DNA of 12,155 nucleotides from an uncultured Phycisphaerales bacterium (GCA_937901265.1 CALCHA010000017.1:1-12155); one strand, 5' to 3'. Positions 1-7,558 are shown, counted from the stretch's first letter. A program made the numbers and translations. The notes: a model not told the origin generated them from the letters alone.

Positions 1-1
1 C

Positions 2-487
2 TTCCAGAAAGCCAACCCCTTCCCGAAGTCGATCTTCGAAAACGTCATCTTCTCGTTGCGGCTCGAGGGCATCCGCAAACGCTCCCTGCTGGCTGCGACG
101 GCGGAATCGGCCCTGACCTCCGCGGGCCTCTGGGACGAGGTCAAGGACCGCCTGCACCACTCTGCGCTGGCCCTCTCCGGCGGCCAGCAGCAGCGTCTCT
201 GCATCGCCCGCGCGATTGCCGCCGAGCCCGATGTCCTGCTTATGGATGAGCCCTGCTCAGCCCTCGACCCCCTCGCCACCCACAAGATCGAACAGCTCAT
301 GGAAAGCCTGTGCAAGCAGGTCACCATCGTGATCGTCACCCACAACATGCACCAGGCGTCGCGCGTGGCTGACACCACGGCGTTCTTCTATCTGGGCAAG
401 CTGATCGAAGTCGCTCCCACTGACAAAATTTTCTCCACTGCCACCCACAAGCAGACGGAGGACTACGTTACCGGTCGGTTCGGTTGA
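2..487 (+). CDS. pstB: PstB, phosphate ABC transporter ATP-binding protein (3' part only)
   Basis: The 5' end, including the Walker A loop, lies before the window; reading is open from base 2. Visible parts are the Q-loop region [15 protein letters not shown] typical of PstB, the ABC signature LSGGQQQR, Walker B VLLMDEP followed by the D-loop SALD, and the H-loop VTHN. The C-terminus ends ..[10 protein letters not shown], which is the standard PstB ending. The protein would sit on the cytoplasmic face and power the PstCA channel for high-affinity phosphate import. pstA and pstC would be expected upstream, outside the window; no phoU follows directly, since the next gene faces it. A hairpin terminator begins 29 bases after the stop, so the pst transcript probably ends here. 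The family call is secure because the PstB-specific Q-loop and C-terminus are both present; other ABC ATPases differ there. Confidence 0.95.
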   Translation, partial: FQKANPFPKSIFENVIFSLRLEGIRKRSLLAATAESALTSAGLWDEVKDRLHHSALALSGGQQQRLCIARAIAAEPDVLLMDEPCSALDPLATHKIEQLMESLCKQVTIVIVTHNMHQASRVADTTAFFYLGKLIEVAPTDKIFSTATHKQTEDYVTGRFG

Positions 488-515
488 GTATGGACCGTAA
501 GAGAGCCAAGCGAAG

Positions 516-539
516 CGGGACGCCCTTGCGGGCGTCCCG
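516..539. terminator. Strong hairpin terminator between convergent genes
   Basis: A perfect 10-bp inverted repeat, CGGGACGCCC / GGGCGTCCCG, encloses a TTGC loop. It lies between the stop of pstB (487) and the stop of the facing secreted-protein gene (591). On the plus strand it is followed by TTCACGTTT, a poor but T-containing tract; there is no clean U-run on the minus side. A weaker 6-bp stem (CTCCGC / GCGGAG, 553-570) lies next to it on the side of the minus-strand gene. The placement suggests a bidirectional terminator serving both genes. Confidence 0.75.
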
Positions 540-590
540 TTCACGTTTCCACCTCCGCGCGTTGGCGGAGAGTTTGAGATGGAGGGTTAT

Positions 591-1631
591 TTACCGTTCG
601 TTGGCGGTGCGATTGGCGGCGTTGCCGCCCGTGGCCGGCTGGGGTGTGGCGAGCGTGATCGTCTCATAGGCGGTGCCCTTCTTGACCTCGAACTTGTTGG
701 GGGTGAGCGACTGGCCGTCGACTTCGCCTGAAATGCGGACACTTTCGCCCGCATAGGCGGCAAGTTGCTTGGCGTCCGCGCGCAAGGTGTAGACGTGGCC
801 ATTGGCGATCAGCGCAGCCGGGACGCCCTGCTGCAGGTGCTGGCGGATGGTCTGGGCGTCGTTGATGACCTGGGGGGCATTGGCCGCGGCGACGCTCTTG
901 GCGGGTGCGTTGCCTCCGTTGACCATACTGCCGGTGCCGGTACCAGTTTTGTCATCCGCAGGAGTGGCCCCATTGTGCAAAGCCACCGGCCCGCTGCCGG
1001 TGATGCCGTTGCCCTGCATTCCGGTCTGCAACCCGCCATTGCCCGTGCCCGCGGTCGCGCCCGGGTGGTCGTAGGTGCCAAACGATTCGCCGACTCCCGG
1101 GGGCGCGACACCTGCCGATGGCACCGCGCCGGCAGTACCGCTGTTGGGCAGCGGCACGTGAGTTCCGATCGATCCGATCATTCCCTCACCACGCCCGCTG
1201 GCGGGACCCGAGCCGGGGTTATGAGCGGCATCGTTGGGGAGGAAGCCCGCGTCGGCTGCGGATCCGCCAGGATTTGCCGTGCCGGTGCGGATGGAGTTCA
1301 TGTCCACGAGTCGCCCCTCCAGTTGGACCTGCCCCTGGGGGCGAGCGGCGTTGGTTGGCTCACTCATGCTGATGTGGATGCCGCCATCATCGCCATTTTG
1401 CGGCGCGGCGACGGCGGTGTCTGCCGGAGCGTTGCTGTGGGTGGGGATGGCCGGGGCGGGACTGCCGCTGGTCATCGAGCTGCCGCCGCTGGGGCCATTG
1501 CCCTGGCTGGCCTGAGCCGCCGGAAGCGCGCGCGTGGGCCTGGGGTTATTGCCCTTCTGCTGGGCCATCACTTGCATGCCGGTGGTCGCGATCGCCAAGC
1601 TCAACAGCCCGGCAAGAGTTGTCGGTTTCAT
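591..1631 (-). CDS. Secreted low-complexity protein with small C-terminal OB-like domain
   Basis: I do not recognise a named family for the whole protein. I chose the ATG at 1631 because GAGGAG lies 7 bases before it; the ATG at 1655 would add 8 residues but has no such site. The 346-residue product begins MKPTTLAGLLSLAIATTGMQ, a Sec signal peptide with likely cleavage after VMA (residue 23). Residues about 24-250 are rich in Gly, Ala, Pro, Asn, Ser and Thr with no clear periodic repeat, so probably disordered. The last 90 or so residues are ordinary in composition (VINDAQTIRQHLQQG, then GHVYTLRADAKQLAAYAG and ESVRISGEVDGQSL). This resembles small OB-fold-like periplasmic domains in which a residue is described as 'under gene-product control' of a bound ligand, but I infer only the fold. 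No Cys is visible. The role is unknown; it is likely periplasmic or surface-exposed. Confidence 0.75.
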   Translation of the reverse strand: MKPTTLAGLLSLAIATTGMQVMAQQKGNNPRPTRALPAAQASQGNGPSGGSSMTSGSPAPAIPTHSNAPADTAVAAPQNGDDGGIHISMSEPTNAARPQGQVQLEGRLVDMNSIRTGTANPGGSAADAGFLPNDAAHNPGSGPASGRGEGMIGSIGTHVPLPNSGTAGAVPSAGVAPPGVGESFGTYDHPGATAGTGNGGLQTGMQGNGITGSGPVALHNGATPADDKTGTGTGSMVNGGNAPAKSVAAANAPQVINDAQTIRQHLQQGVPAALIANGHVYTLRADAKQLAAYAGESVRISGEVDGQSLTPNKFEVKKGTAYETITLATPQPATGGNAANRTANER

Positions 1632-1877
1632 CACGCTACTCCTCATGTCATCCATAAAACCATGCGGCTGCGTCCGCCTGTGGGCGCTGCATCAACGCAC
1701 GCGATGAATTAAGCAAAACCGGGGCCGCCGAAATCTTATTGACTTCTCCCAGCCACGGATGCATGTTACCGGCACCCCGGCAACCCGGTTGGCGACATCC
1801 GGGATCCCTCACCTCCGCCGGTCGTTCGTTTTGACAATTGGTTCCACAGCATCGCGGCTGCATCACTGGAGGACCCT
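1632..1877. promoter_or_regulatory. Divergent intergenic region upstream of hppA and the secreted-protein gene
   Basis: This 246-base spacer separates two divergent genes and must hold both promoters. A consensus-like TTGACA lies at 1831-1836 and a TTGACT at 1739-1744 on the plus strand, but neither has a convincing TATAAT-type box at 16-18 bases, so I do not assign a promoter. GGAGGA at 1868-1873 is the ribosome binding site of hppA. No long inverted repeat or coding sequence was found. Confidence 0.4.
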
Positions 1878-4625
1878 ATGGCGATCCGTAAACGCCCCCA
1901 TTCCGCCTCGAACGATTCGCTGCGCCGTTCGCTCTGGCATCGCATGACCCTGGGGCAACCGCGGCTTCTGCTGCTCTCGCTCGCGTTCCTGCTGGCCTAC
2001 CTGTACATGCCCTGGATAGAGTCGGCATGGGGGATGGCACCGCTTGCGCCCCCCACCGTGGGTGCGCCGCCCAACGCCGCCCCGGCGGTCATCGATGCTT
2101 CATCTTTTCATCCCTTCGGCTTCCTGCAGGATCAGTCCGGCCTGCCCGCCGCGGAAAGATTCACACACGTCGAACGCGTCGCTCTCTTCGTCGTCCTGGT
2201 CATCTCGATCCTCGGCCTGCTCTATGCCCTTTTACTCGTGCGGCAGATCAACCGTGCTGACAAGGGCACGGTGAAAATGCAGGAGGTCGCCTCGGCCATC
2301 CGCGACGGCGCCAAGGCCTACCTGCGACGGCAGCGCAATACGCTCATGCCGCTCATCGTGATCATCGCCGTCGTGCTGGTCGCGGCGGCCTATCCCTACA
2401 GCAGCGCGGCTCCGAGCGGCGGGTTGGTGGAAAACAAGTCTGCGCTTTACCACATTGCCTTCGGCCGCGGCATTGCGTTCCTGATGGGGTCCATCTTCTC
2501 GCTGCTCGTCGGCACGGTCGGCATGGCCATGGCTACCCGCGGAAACCTGGCGGTCGCTGCCGCGGCACCCAAGGGCTTTGGCGGTGCGCTGCAACTGGGT
2601 TATCGCTCCGGCACCGTCACTGGGATGCTGACCGACGGGCTTGGTCTGCTCGGGGGGACCCTCATCTTCATGTACTTCGGCGACCGCGCCCCGGAAGCCC
2701 TGCTGGGCTTCGGCTTTGGCGGAACGCTGCTGGCTCTGTTCATGCGGGTGGGCGGCGGCATCTACACCAAGGCGGCGGACGTGGGGGCGGACCTGGTGGG
2801 AAAAATTGAAAAAGACATCCCCGAGGATGACCCGCGCAACGCCGCCACCATCGCCGACAATGTGGGCGACAACGTCGGCGACTGCGCCGGAATGGCCGCG
2901 GACATCTTTGAGTCGTACGAAGTCACCATGGTTGCCGCGATGATCCTTGGCGGAGCGTCGTTCGGCCACAAGGGGGTGATTTTTCCGCTGCTGGTGCGTG
3001 GCATTGGATGCGTTTCCGACATGATCTCCACCTTCTCCGTCCGCACCAGCGGCAAGGGCTCCGTCAAAGCGGCCATGGCCTCGCTCACCAACGGCTTTCG
3101 GCTGGGGGCGATCCTGTCCACCGTGGGGTTTCTGACCATCGGCTTTTTCTATCTGCGTTTCAACGCCAGCGCGTCGGGCGCACCGGCCGTTAACCCGCCG
3201 GGACTCCACGACGCCATGAACGGCGGCGCGGCATTCTGGATCACCCTCGGACAGCCGGGCCTCGACATGCGCCCCGCGTGGGCGTGCTTCGTGGGCATTA
3301 TCCTCGCGCTGGTGCTGAACTGGTGCACGGAGTATTTCACCTCGACCGAATATCCGCCGGTGAAATCGCTGGTGAAAGCCTGCGCCACGGGGCACGCCAC
3401 CAACATTATCCAGGGCCTCGCGGTGGGGTATGAATCGAGCGTCTGGGCTGTCATTATTATCGCGGGCAGCATCTACTCTTCGGTGCTGCTGTTCACCGGT
3501 TCCTCGCCGATCTTCGCCGCCTATGGCGTGGCCATGACCGGCATTGGCATGCTGACCCTGACGGGCAACACCATTTCGATGGACGTCTTTGGTCCGATCG
3601 CCGACAACGCGAACGGCATCGGCGAAATGGGCTATGACCCCGCCGCCATGGATGCCGAGGAGCCCGGCTCGCACAAGCGCGCGCGACAGATCCTCGCCGA
3701 TCTTGATGCGGTCGGTAACACCACCAAGGCGGTCACCAAAGGGATCGCTATCGGCTCGGCGGTGATCGCCGCGGTGTCGCTGTTCGCGTCCTTCATCACG
3801 GTGATGGCGACGGGGAAGGAGCATGGGCGCATCGCCACGGAGATCTACACCACGGTCGCGGGATACCTCACGCTGGCGGACCCGCGGCTCTTCATCGGGC
3901 TGCTCTTTGGGGGCGCGGCGCCGCTGCTCTTTTCGTCCATGACCATCCGTGCCGTTGGCCGCGCGGCGTTCCTGATCGTCAAGGAATGCCGCGTGCAGTT
4001 CCGCGATCCGGAAATCTGGAAGGGCACCAAGCGTCCCGACTATGGCCGCGTCGTCAGCATCTGCACGCAGACGGCGCAGCGCGAGCTCATCGGGCCGGGC
4101 CTGCTGGCCATCATCGCCCCGATCCTCGTGGGATTCGCGTTCGGCACCCTCGCCCTCGCGGGGTTCCTGGCCGGTTCGATCCTGTCGGGACAGCTTCTCG
4201 CGGTGTTCATGGCCAATGCGGGCGGGGCGTGGGACAACGCCAAAAAGCTCATTGAAGATGAACCGCGCAACCTGGAGGCGAACACCGGCAAAGGCTCGGA
4301 ACGCCACAAGGCCTCGGTCACGGGTGACACGGTTGGCGATCCGCTTAAAGACACCGCCGGCCCGGCGCTCAACCCGCTCATCAAGGTGATGAACATGGTG
4401 GCGCTGCTGGTGGTGCCGCTGGTAATGCCCTTCGACCGAACGCTGATCGACCGCGGCGCGGCGGTTATTCCTTATTTCCGTTCGCTGCAGCAGTCCCCTC
4501 CCTCGCCGCTCATCCGCTGGCTGGTCGTCGTCGTGGGCGTCATTGCGTTGCTTTGGGCGGTCATCCGCAGCAAGAGCGAAACCGCCGACATGCAAGCGAT
4601 CGATGGCGATGTCGGCGGAACGTGA
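1878..4625 (+). CDS. hppA: Membrane-bound H+-translocating pyrophosphatase, K+-independent type
   Basis: The 915-residue integral membrane enzyme hydrolyses PPi to two Pi and pumps H+ across the membrane. The start is set by GGAGGA 4 bases before ATG. The substrate site is intact: DVGADLVGKIEKDIPEDDP at residues 301-319 and DNVGDNVGDCAGMAAD from 327. Further family blocks are GNTISMDVFGPIADNANGIG, NAGGAWDNAKK, and GDTVGDPLKDTAGPALNPL near the end. K617 and T620 in GNTTKAVTKG occupy the positions that are Ala and Gly in K+-dependent enzymes, so this should be a K+-independent proton pump. Many hydrophobic helices are visible, including an N-terminal one at about 30-48. At 915 residues it is longer than the usual 660-800; the extra length sits in the N-terminal part (residues 1-90) and in loops between helices. 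It is transcribed alone; the next gene faces it 15 bases past the stop. Confidence 0.97.
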   Translation: MAIRKRPHSASNDSLRRSLWHRMTLGQPRLLLLSLAFLLAYLYMPWIESAWGMAPLAPPTVGAPPNAAPAVIDASSFHPFGFLQDQSGLPAAERFTHVERVALFVVLVISILGLLYALLLVRQINRADKGTVKMQEVASAIRDGAKAYLRRQRNTLMPLIVIIAVVLVAAAYPYSSAAPSGGLVENKSALYHIAFGRGIAFLMGSIFSLLVGTVGMAMATRGNLAVAAAAPKGFGGALQLGYRSGTVTGMLTDGLGLLGGTLIFMYFGDRAPEALLGFGFGGTLLALFMRVGGGIYTKAADVGADLVGKIEKDIPEDDPRNAATIADNVGDNVGDCAGMAADIFESYEVTMVAAMILGGASFGHKGVIFPLLVRGIGCVSDMISTFSVRTSGKGSVKAAMASLTNGFRLGAILSTVGFLTIGFFYLRFNASASGAPAVNPPGLHDAMNGGAAFWITLGQPGLDMRPAWACFVGIILALVLNWCTEYFTSTEYPPVKSLVKACATGHATNIIQGLAVGYESSVWAVIIIAGSIYSSVLLFTGSSPIFAAYGVAMTGIGMLTLTGNTISMDVFGPIADNANGIGEMGYDPAAMDAEEPGSHKRARQILADLDAVGNTTKAVTKGIAIGSAVIAAVSLFASFITVMATGKEHGRIATEIYTTVAGYLTLADPRLFIGLLFGGAAPLLFSSMTIRAVGRAAFLIVKECRVQFRDPEIWKGTKRPDYGRVVSICTQTAQRELIGPGLLAIIAPILVGFAFGTLALAGFLAGSILSGQLLAVFMANAGGAWDNAKKLIEDEPRNLEANTGKGSERHKASVTGDTVGDPLKDTAGPALNPLIKVMNMVALLVVPLVMPFDRTLIDRGAAVIPYFRSLQQSPPSPLIRWLVVVVGVIALLWAVIRSKSETADMQAIDGDVGGT

Positions 4626-4640
4626 TCGCAGCGATGGGTC

Positions 4641-5438
4641 TCAGGCAGTCTTCCGACGACGACGAGCCACAAGCGCCACCAGGCCCACGCCGGCCATGCT
4701 CAGGGTCGCGGGTTCAGGGACGGGCGTGGTGGTGAATTGCGTGATCACGCTGGCGACCGAGTTGGAACCGATGGGGCTTGCAGACGTCGCGCCGTTGAAG
4801 GCGATTGCGGCGCCGTCGGGGGACGAGGGGCTGTCCGAGGCGTAGTCCACCGGCGCGTAGCCAACCGAACCGGGACCCGAGGTTGTCGAGCCGTCGGGCG
4901 TCGTGATGTCCAGCAGGAGATTTCCCGCTCCCTTGCTGTAGAGGAAGGGGGTGCTCAAATTGATGACGTATTCGAAGGCGGTGGTATTGACGGTGCCGCT
5001 GGTGGTGAAAGTGATCGGCCCGCTGTAAACCGTGGTGACGTCGGCTCCGACATTGTTGGCGAAGGTGTTGCTGATGTAGTTGGGGCTGTTGAAGTCGGCG
5101 GAACTGGCGGTGGTGGACAGGGTTACGACGATGTTCGACACGGTCACCGAGTTGCCGAGGGCGAATGCAAATTGGCTCGGTTTGGCCCGGAAGGCGACTT
5201 TCGTGATCAGTTCTGAGGACCCCAGCGCCGAAAACTCGCTGGCATTGTAGACTTCCTGAAAGCGATTGCCCGTGGTGCCGTAGTTATTGGGGATCGGCCC
5301 GGGCAAGCCGCCGCCGCCACTTCCCACCGTGGATGCATAGCCGCCGGGCGACACCACGACCGCGGCAAAACCAGCTCCGGAGCCCCAGCTCACCAGCGCC
5401 AAACCCAGGATCGTGCCCACCATTGCATTTTTCGTCAT
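4641..5438 (-). CDS. PEP-CTERM sorting domain-containing secreted protein
   Basis: The protein has 265 residues from the ATG at 5438, preceded at 6 bases by GGAG; the ATG at 5450 would add MEQA but lacks a binding site. The N-terminus MTKNAMVGTILGLALVSWGS is a Sec signal peptide. The C-terminus VPEPATLSMAGVGLVALVARRRRKTA, written in short as PEP (residues 241-243), one hydrophobic helix and an Arg cluster, is a textbook PEP-CTERM signal, recognised by exosortase and linked to export to the cell surface or extracellular matrix. The body is Ser/Thr/Gly/Asn-rich with few charges (for example STTASSADFNSPNYISNT) and looks like a beta-rich secreted domain. Its ligand or enzyme activity is not evident. 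No exosortase gene is in the window. The gene converges on hppA with no clear terminator between them. Confidence 0.9.
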   Translation of the reverse strand: MTKNAMVGTILGLALVSWGSGAGFAAVVVSPGGYASTVGSGGGGLPGPIPNNYGTTGNRFQEVYNASEFSALGSSELITKVAFRAKPSQFAFALGNSVTVSNIVVTLSTTASSADFNSPNYISNTFANNVGADVTTVYSGPITFTTSGTVNTTAFEYVINLSTPFLYSKGAGNLLLDITTPDGSTTSGPGSVGYAPVDYASDSPSSPDGAAIAFNGATSASPIGSNSVASVITQFTTTPVPEPATLSMAGVGLVALVARRRRKTA

Positions 5439-5630
5439 CGCCTGCTCCATAAATGGTCGTGCGGTATTTCATAAAGAATCTGCCTGCACAGACAGCGTCG
5501 TCGGTGCACAGCGGCTTTATGTACGCCCGCGCGTGGAAGGTTGGATCACCTCCTGTTTATATTTTGTGAGCGCGGCAGTGCAGGAGGGGAGCAAGGCGCC
5601 GGCAAAGCGTTTGTTCGTAGATACTTCCGA
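5439..5630. other. Intergenic region between ACP gene and PEP-CTERM gene
   Basis: This 192-base stretch follows the ACP stop and precedes the PEP-CTERM gene, both on the minus strand. It contains the 16S-tail-like motif described separately. Just upstream of that on the minus strand is TATAAA (5561-5556), a possible -10 box in an A/T-rich patch, but without a convincing -35 at the right distance. No rho-independent terminator with a U-run was seen after the ACP stop. No convincing small gene was found. Confidence 0.4.
5539..5554 (+). other. Isolated 16-base copy of 16S rRNA 3' end (anti-Shine-Dalgarno)
   Basis: GGTTGGATCACCTCCT on the plus strand is identical to the 3'-terminal segment of bacterial 16S rRNA (as in E. 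coli, GGTTGGATCACCTCCTTA). The flanks are not 16S-like: the preceding helix-45 sequence is absent. Read on the minus strand it is AGGAGGTGATCC.., a full-length Shine-Dalgarno sequence, yet no ATG, GTG or TTG follows at 5-10 bases. It lies about 77 bases after the ACP stop and about 100 bases before the PEP-CTERM start. Function unknown. Confidence 0.6.
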
Positions 5631-5903
5631 TCACGCCGGCTTGTGACTGTCGATGTAGGTCGCCAGCGAGGCGATCGTTGCGAGAGCGTCGCGGATGTCC
5701 GCAGATTCCTCCTCCAGCGAGACCTGGAAATGCTTGTCCAGCAGCACGGCGACTTCGAGGATGTCCACGGAATCGAGGCCCAGCGTGTCGGTGCCGGCGG
5801 GGACCCCGCGCGTGATGGCGGTGCTCGGCAGGATCGGCTCGGTCCGGCGGAGCTTGAGGCCTTTGGTGAGAACCTTGATGAGGGCGTCTTCGGTGGCGGT
5901 CAT
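5631..5903 (-). CDS. Acyl carrier protein (ACP-like)
   Basis: This is a 90-residue carrier protein with the phosphopantetheine attachment motif LGLDSVDILE; S45 is the modified serine. The following VAVLLDKHFQVSLEEES matches helix II and the loop of FAS-II/PKS carrier proteins, and the size is normal for a free-standing ACP. I start it at ATG 5903; the GTG at 5912 would add MLP. Neither has a good ribosome binding site, only a weak GAG 8 bases before the ATG. It lies 30 bases after the acyltransferase gene on the same strand, so it is probably co-transcribed with it. It differs from housekeeping AcpP (the typical acidic DSLD-type motif is here DSVD, with a basic N-terminal helix KVLTKGLKLRR), which fits a dedicated carrier of a secondary pathway. 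It would hold the growing chain made by the ketosynthase at 7688-8755. Confidence 0.9.
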   Translation of the reverse strand: MTATEDALIKVLTKGLKLRRTEPILPSTAITRGVPAGTDTLGLDSVDILEVAVLLDKHFQVSLEEESADIRDALATIASLATYIDSHKPA

Positions 5904-5921
5904 GGGCAGCACTCAAATCGC

Positions 5922-5940
5922 AAAACGTAAAACTTAAAAC
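5922..5940. repeat. Three AAAAC repeats with 7-base period in ACP leader
   Basis: AAAAC occurs at 5922, 5929 and 5936, exactly 7 bases apart (on the minus strand GTTTT NN three times). It overlaps the stop codon of the acyltransferase gene and lies just before the ACP start. The patch is A/T-rich in otherwise very GC-rich DNA. It may be an unstructured, U-rich leader replacing a Shine-Dalgarno site for the ACP gene; chance is also possible. Confidence 0.45.
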
Positions 5941-6794
5941 CGGGGACGAACGTGCATCGGCTGGCGGGTGATCGGGCAGGGGAGCGGCGCGGTGGGGGGC
6001 GAGGGCGCGGCGGCGCTCGCCCCGGCCAGCGCCTCGGCAATCATCCGCTGCGCGTGGCGCCGCAGCGTGAGGTGCGCCCTGGGATCGTCGCTCTCGGCGG
6101 TGAGCAGGGCCAGGGGCTGCACGCGGAGATGGGGACGAAAAACCCAGGGTTGCCTGGTGGGCATGGCCGCGAAGGTCCCGTGAATCGCCACCGGCAGGAT
6201 CGGTCGGCCGGTGCGCGCGGCCAGGAGGAACGCGCCCTCGCGGAAGCGGCCCATGCGCCCCGTGCGCGAGCGGGATGACTCGGGAAACACCAGCAGCGAG
6301 GTGCCCCGGGCCAGGGAATCCTGCGCGTCGGGCAGAAGGTTAAAGTCATTGACGAAGAGGTGCCCCGACAGGCGCATCAAGGCGCCCAGCAGCGGCACGC
6401 GGAAGGGCCACTCCTTCGCCCATACCCGCCCCGCGCCGATCGGCAGGGGCAGCATCATCAGCAGCAGGACATCCATGCAGGAACAGTGGTTCGCCACCAC
6501 GATCACCGGGCCCGGCCATCGATCTGCAAAGGGGACGGCATCGAGTTTCAGCGGACAGCCCGCCATGCGGCAGTAATGGCGGACGAGGCGAGGAAATACC
6601 GCACGGACCGCCCGCCGCGCCAGCTGCCGCCGCTTGTCAAAGGCGAGGCTCGCGACGAGCAGAAAAGGCCCCGCCAGCAGCATGAAGAGAAGCAGGGTGG
6701 CAATCAGGGTTGCGTGGATATAAACGGTGCGAAGGATGTCACGAGGCGAAGGCCGTCGGGCCGGGCCGGCGAGAGATTGATCACGCTTGCTCAC
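5934..6794 (-). CDS. PlsC-family lysophospholipid acyltransferase-like protein
   Basis: The 286-residue membrane-anchored protein transfers an acyl group from ACP or CoA to a hydroxyl or amine acceptor. A hydrophobic segment at about residues 25-53 anchors it. Block I of the family is NHCSCMD (H103 and D108, the HX4D catalytic pair), followed by WAKEWPFRVPLLGALM and RLSGHLFV. Block III is FPESSRSRTG (160-169), where the usual Gly-Thr of FPEGTRS is Ser-Ser. Block IV is PILPVAIHGT. The last 30 residues are Pro/Ala-rich. It starts at GTG 6794, whose GTGA overlaps the stop of the deacetylase gene, indicating translational coupling. Similar LPLAT proteins accompany aryl-polyene and flexirubin genes and attach the polyene acyl chain to a lipid head group; a housekeeping glycerophosphate role is less likely given the neighbours. 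Confidence 0.9.
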   Translation of the reverse strand: MSKRDQSLAGPARRPSPRDILRTVYIHATLIATLLLFMLLAGPFLLVASLAFDKRRQLARRAVRAVFPRLVRHYCRMAGCPLKLDAVPFADRWPGPVIVVANHCSCMDVLLLMMLPLPIGAGRVWAKEWPFRVPLLGALMRLSGHLFVNDFNLLPDAQDSLARGTSLLVFPESSRSRTGRMGRFREGAFLLAARTGRPILPVAIHGTFAAMPTRQPWVFRPHLRVQPLALLTAESDDPRAHLTLRRHAQRMIAEALAGASAAAPSPPTAPLPCPITRQPMHVRPRF

Positions 6795-7558
6795 GGCTGG
6801 GATTGTACCCCACCGGCCGGAAGAAGGGCCTCGAGGAGCGGAAGGACCCGCAGATCTTTGGCAGCCAGGCCCTCGAGGTAGGCGGGCAAGGCCTCGGCGG
6901 TATGCCGCTGGGTGGCGCTGGCAGCATCGCGGCGCTGTGCATCGACGCCATCATGCAGCAGGACAATATCGTGGCCGGAGGTGCGTTTGAGGAGCTTGCG
7001 CACCAGCGCGTCGGGCGTGCCCGGGCGGGTGTCGTAACCGCGCTGGGACCACCCGATGATCGGCAAGCGCTCCTCGCGCACGGCCCGCGCCAGGCTGCGC
7101 GTCTTGAAGCCCATCGGCGGGCGAAAAAGCAGGGGGCGCTGGCCCGTCGCCTCCGTGATCAACCGCTGGGTCTCGCCGACTTGCTTGCGCCAGTAATCGA
7201 CGCTTCGGTTGATTCCGAAGTGATCGTGATCCAGCGAGTGATTGCCAATGGTGTGTCCGGCCTGATGCACCCGCGCCGCGACTTCGGGGTGCTTCTCCAC
7301 CTTCCTGCCAATCATGAAAAAGGTGGCCTGCACGCCATGGGTCGCCAGGATGTCCAGAATCCGCGGCGTCACCTCCGGATCGGGCCCATCGTCAAACGTG
7401 AGCGCCACGCCATCCCGCTGCGGGATGCCGCGCACGACCGATGCCCAGAACTGGCAGCGTGGCGAAAAGACCGAGTAGGAGAGCAGCGCGGCGCTGGAAA
7501 GCGTGCCCGCAGCAAGGGCGGCAAGGGCGAGGGGCAAAATGGGAGTTGTGTCAGCCAT
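6791..7558 (-). CDS. Polysaccharide deacetylase (NodB-homology) family protein
   Basis: This 255-residue carbohydrate esterase 4-type protein has an N-terminal hydrophobic anchor or signal at about residues 7-28, then a NodB fold. Motif 1 is TFDDGPDP (D56 likely base, D57 metal ligand). Motif 2 is HSLDH (H107 and H111 metal ligands). Motif 3 is RPPMGF (146-151), with Met in place of the usual Tyr. Later motifs are WSQRGYDT and IVLLHDG (H202). All catalytic residues are present, so it should be an active metal-dependent N- or O-deacetylase, probably in the periplasm. Its substrate is not evident; next to an acyltransferase and an ACP, a sugar-lipid head group of the cluster product is a reasonable guess. 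No Shine-Dalgarno site precedes the ATG; TAAAAT at 7574-7569 could be a -10 box, which would give a nearly leaderless mRNA. Confidence 0.93.
   Translation of the reverse strand: MADTTPILPLALAALAAGTLSSAALLSYSVFSPRCQFWASVVRGIPQRDGVALTFDDGPDPEVTPRILDILATHGVQATFFMIGRKVEKHPEVAARVHQAGHTIGNHSLDHDHFGINRSVDYWRKQVGETQRLITEATGQRPLLFRPPMGFKTRSLARAVREERLPIIGWSQRGYDTRPGTPDALVRKLLKRTSGHDIVLLHDGVDAQRRDAASATQRHTAEALPAYLEGLAAKDLRVLPLLEALLPAGGVQSQP

Noticed and set aside
484..669. 61-codon plus-strand frame after pstB
   Set aside because: It runs through the terminator hairpin and into the facing gene, with no family resemblance.
765..1712. 315-codon plus-strand frame over the secreted-protein gene
   Set aside because: No domain, no ribosome binding site evidence, while the minus-strand product has a signal peptide and a good GAGGAG site.
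1831..1836. TTGACA upstream of hppA as a sigma-70 promoter
   Set aside because: No acceptable -10 box lies 16-18 bases downstream, so a single hexamer is not enough to call it.
2232..4595. 787-codon open frame antisense to hppA
   Set aside because: Composition is Arg/His/Asp/Gly-rich and domain-free, typical of the shadow of a GC-rich conserved gene; hppA on the other strand is certain.
5413..5646. Small plus-strand frame across the 16S-tail-like motif, or a 16S rRNA gene fragment
   Set aside because: Only 16 bases match 16S rRNA and helix 45 is absent, so it is not an rRNA gene; the frame has no protein-like features.
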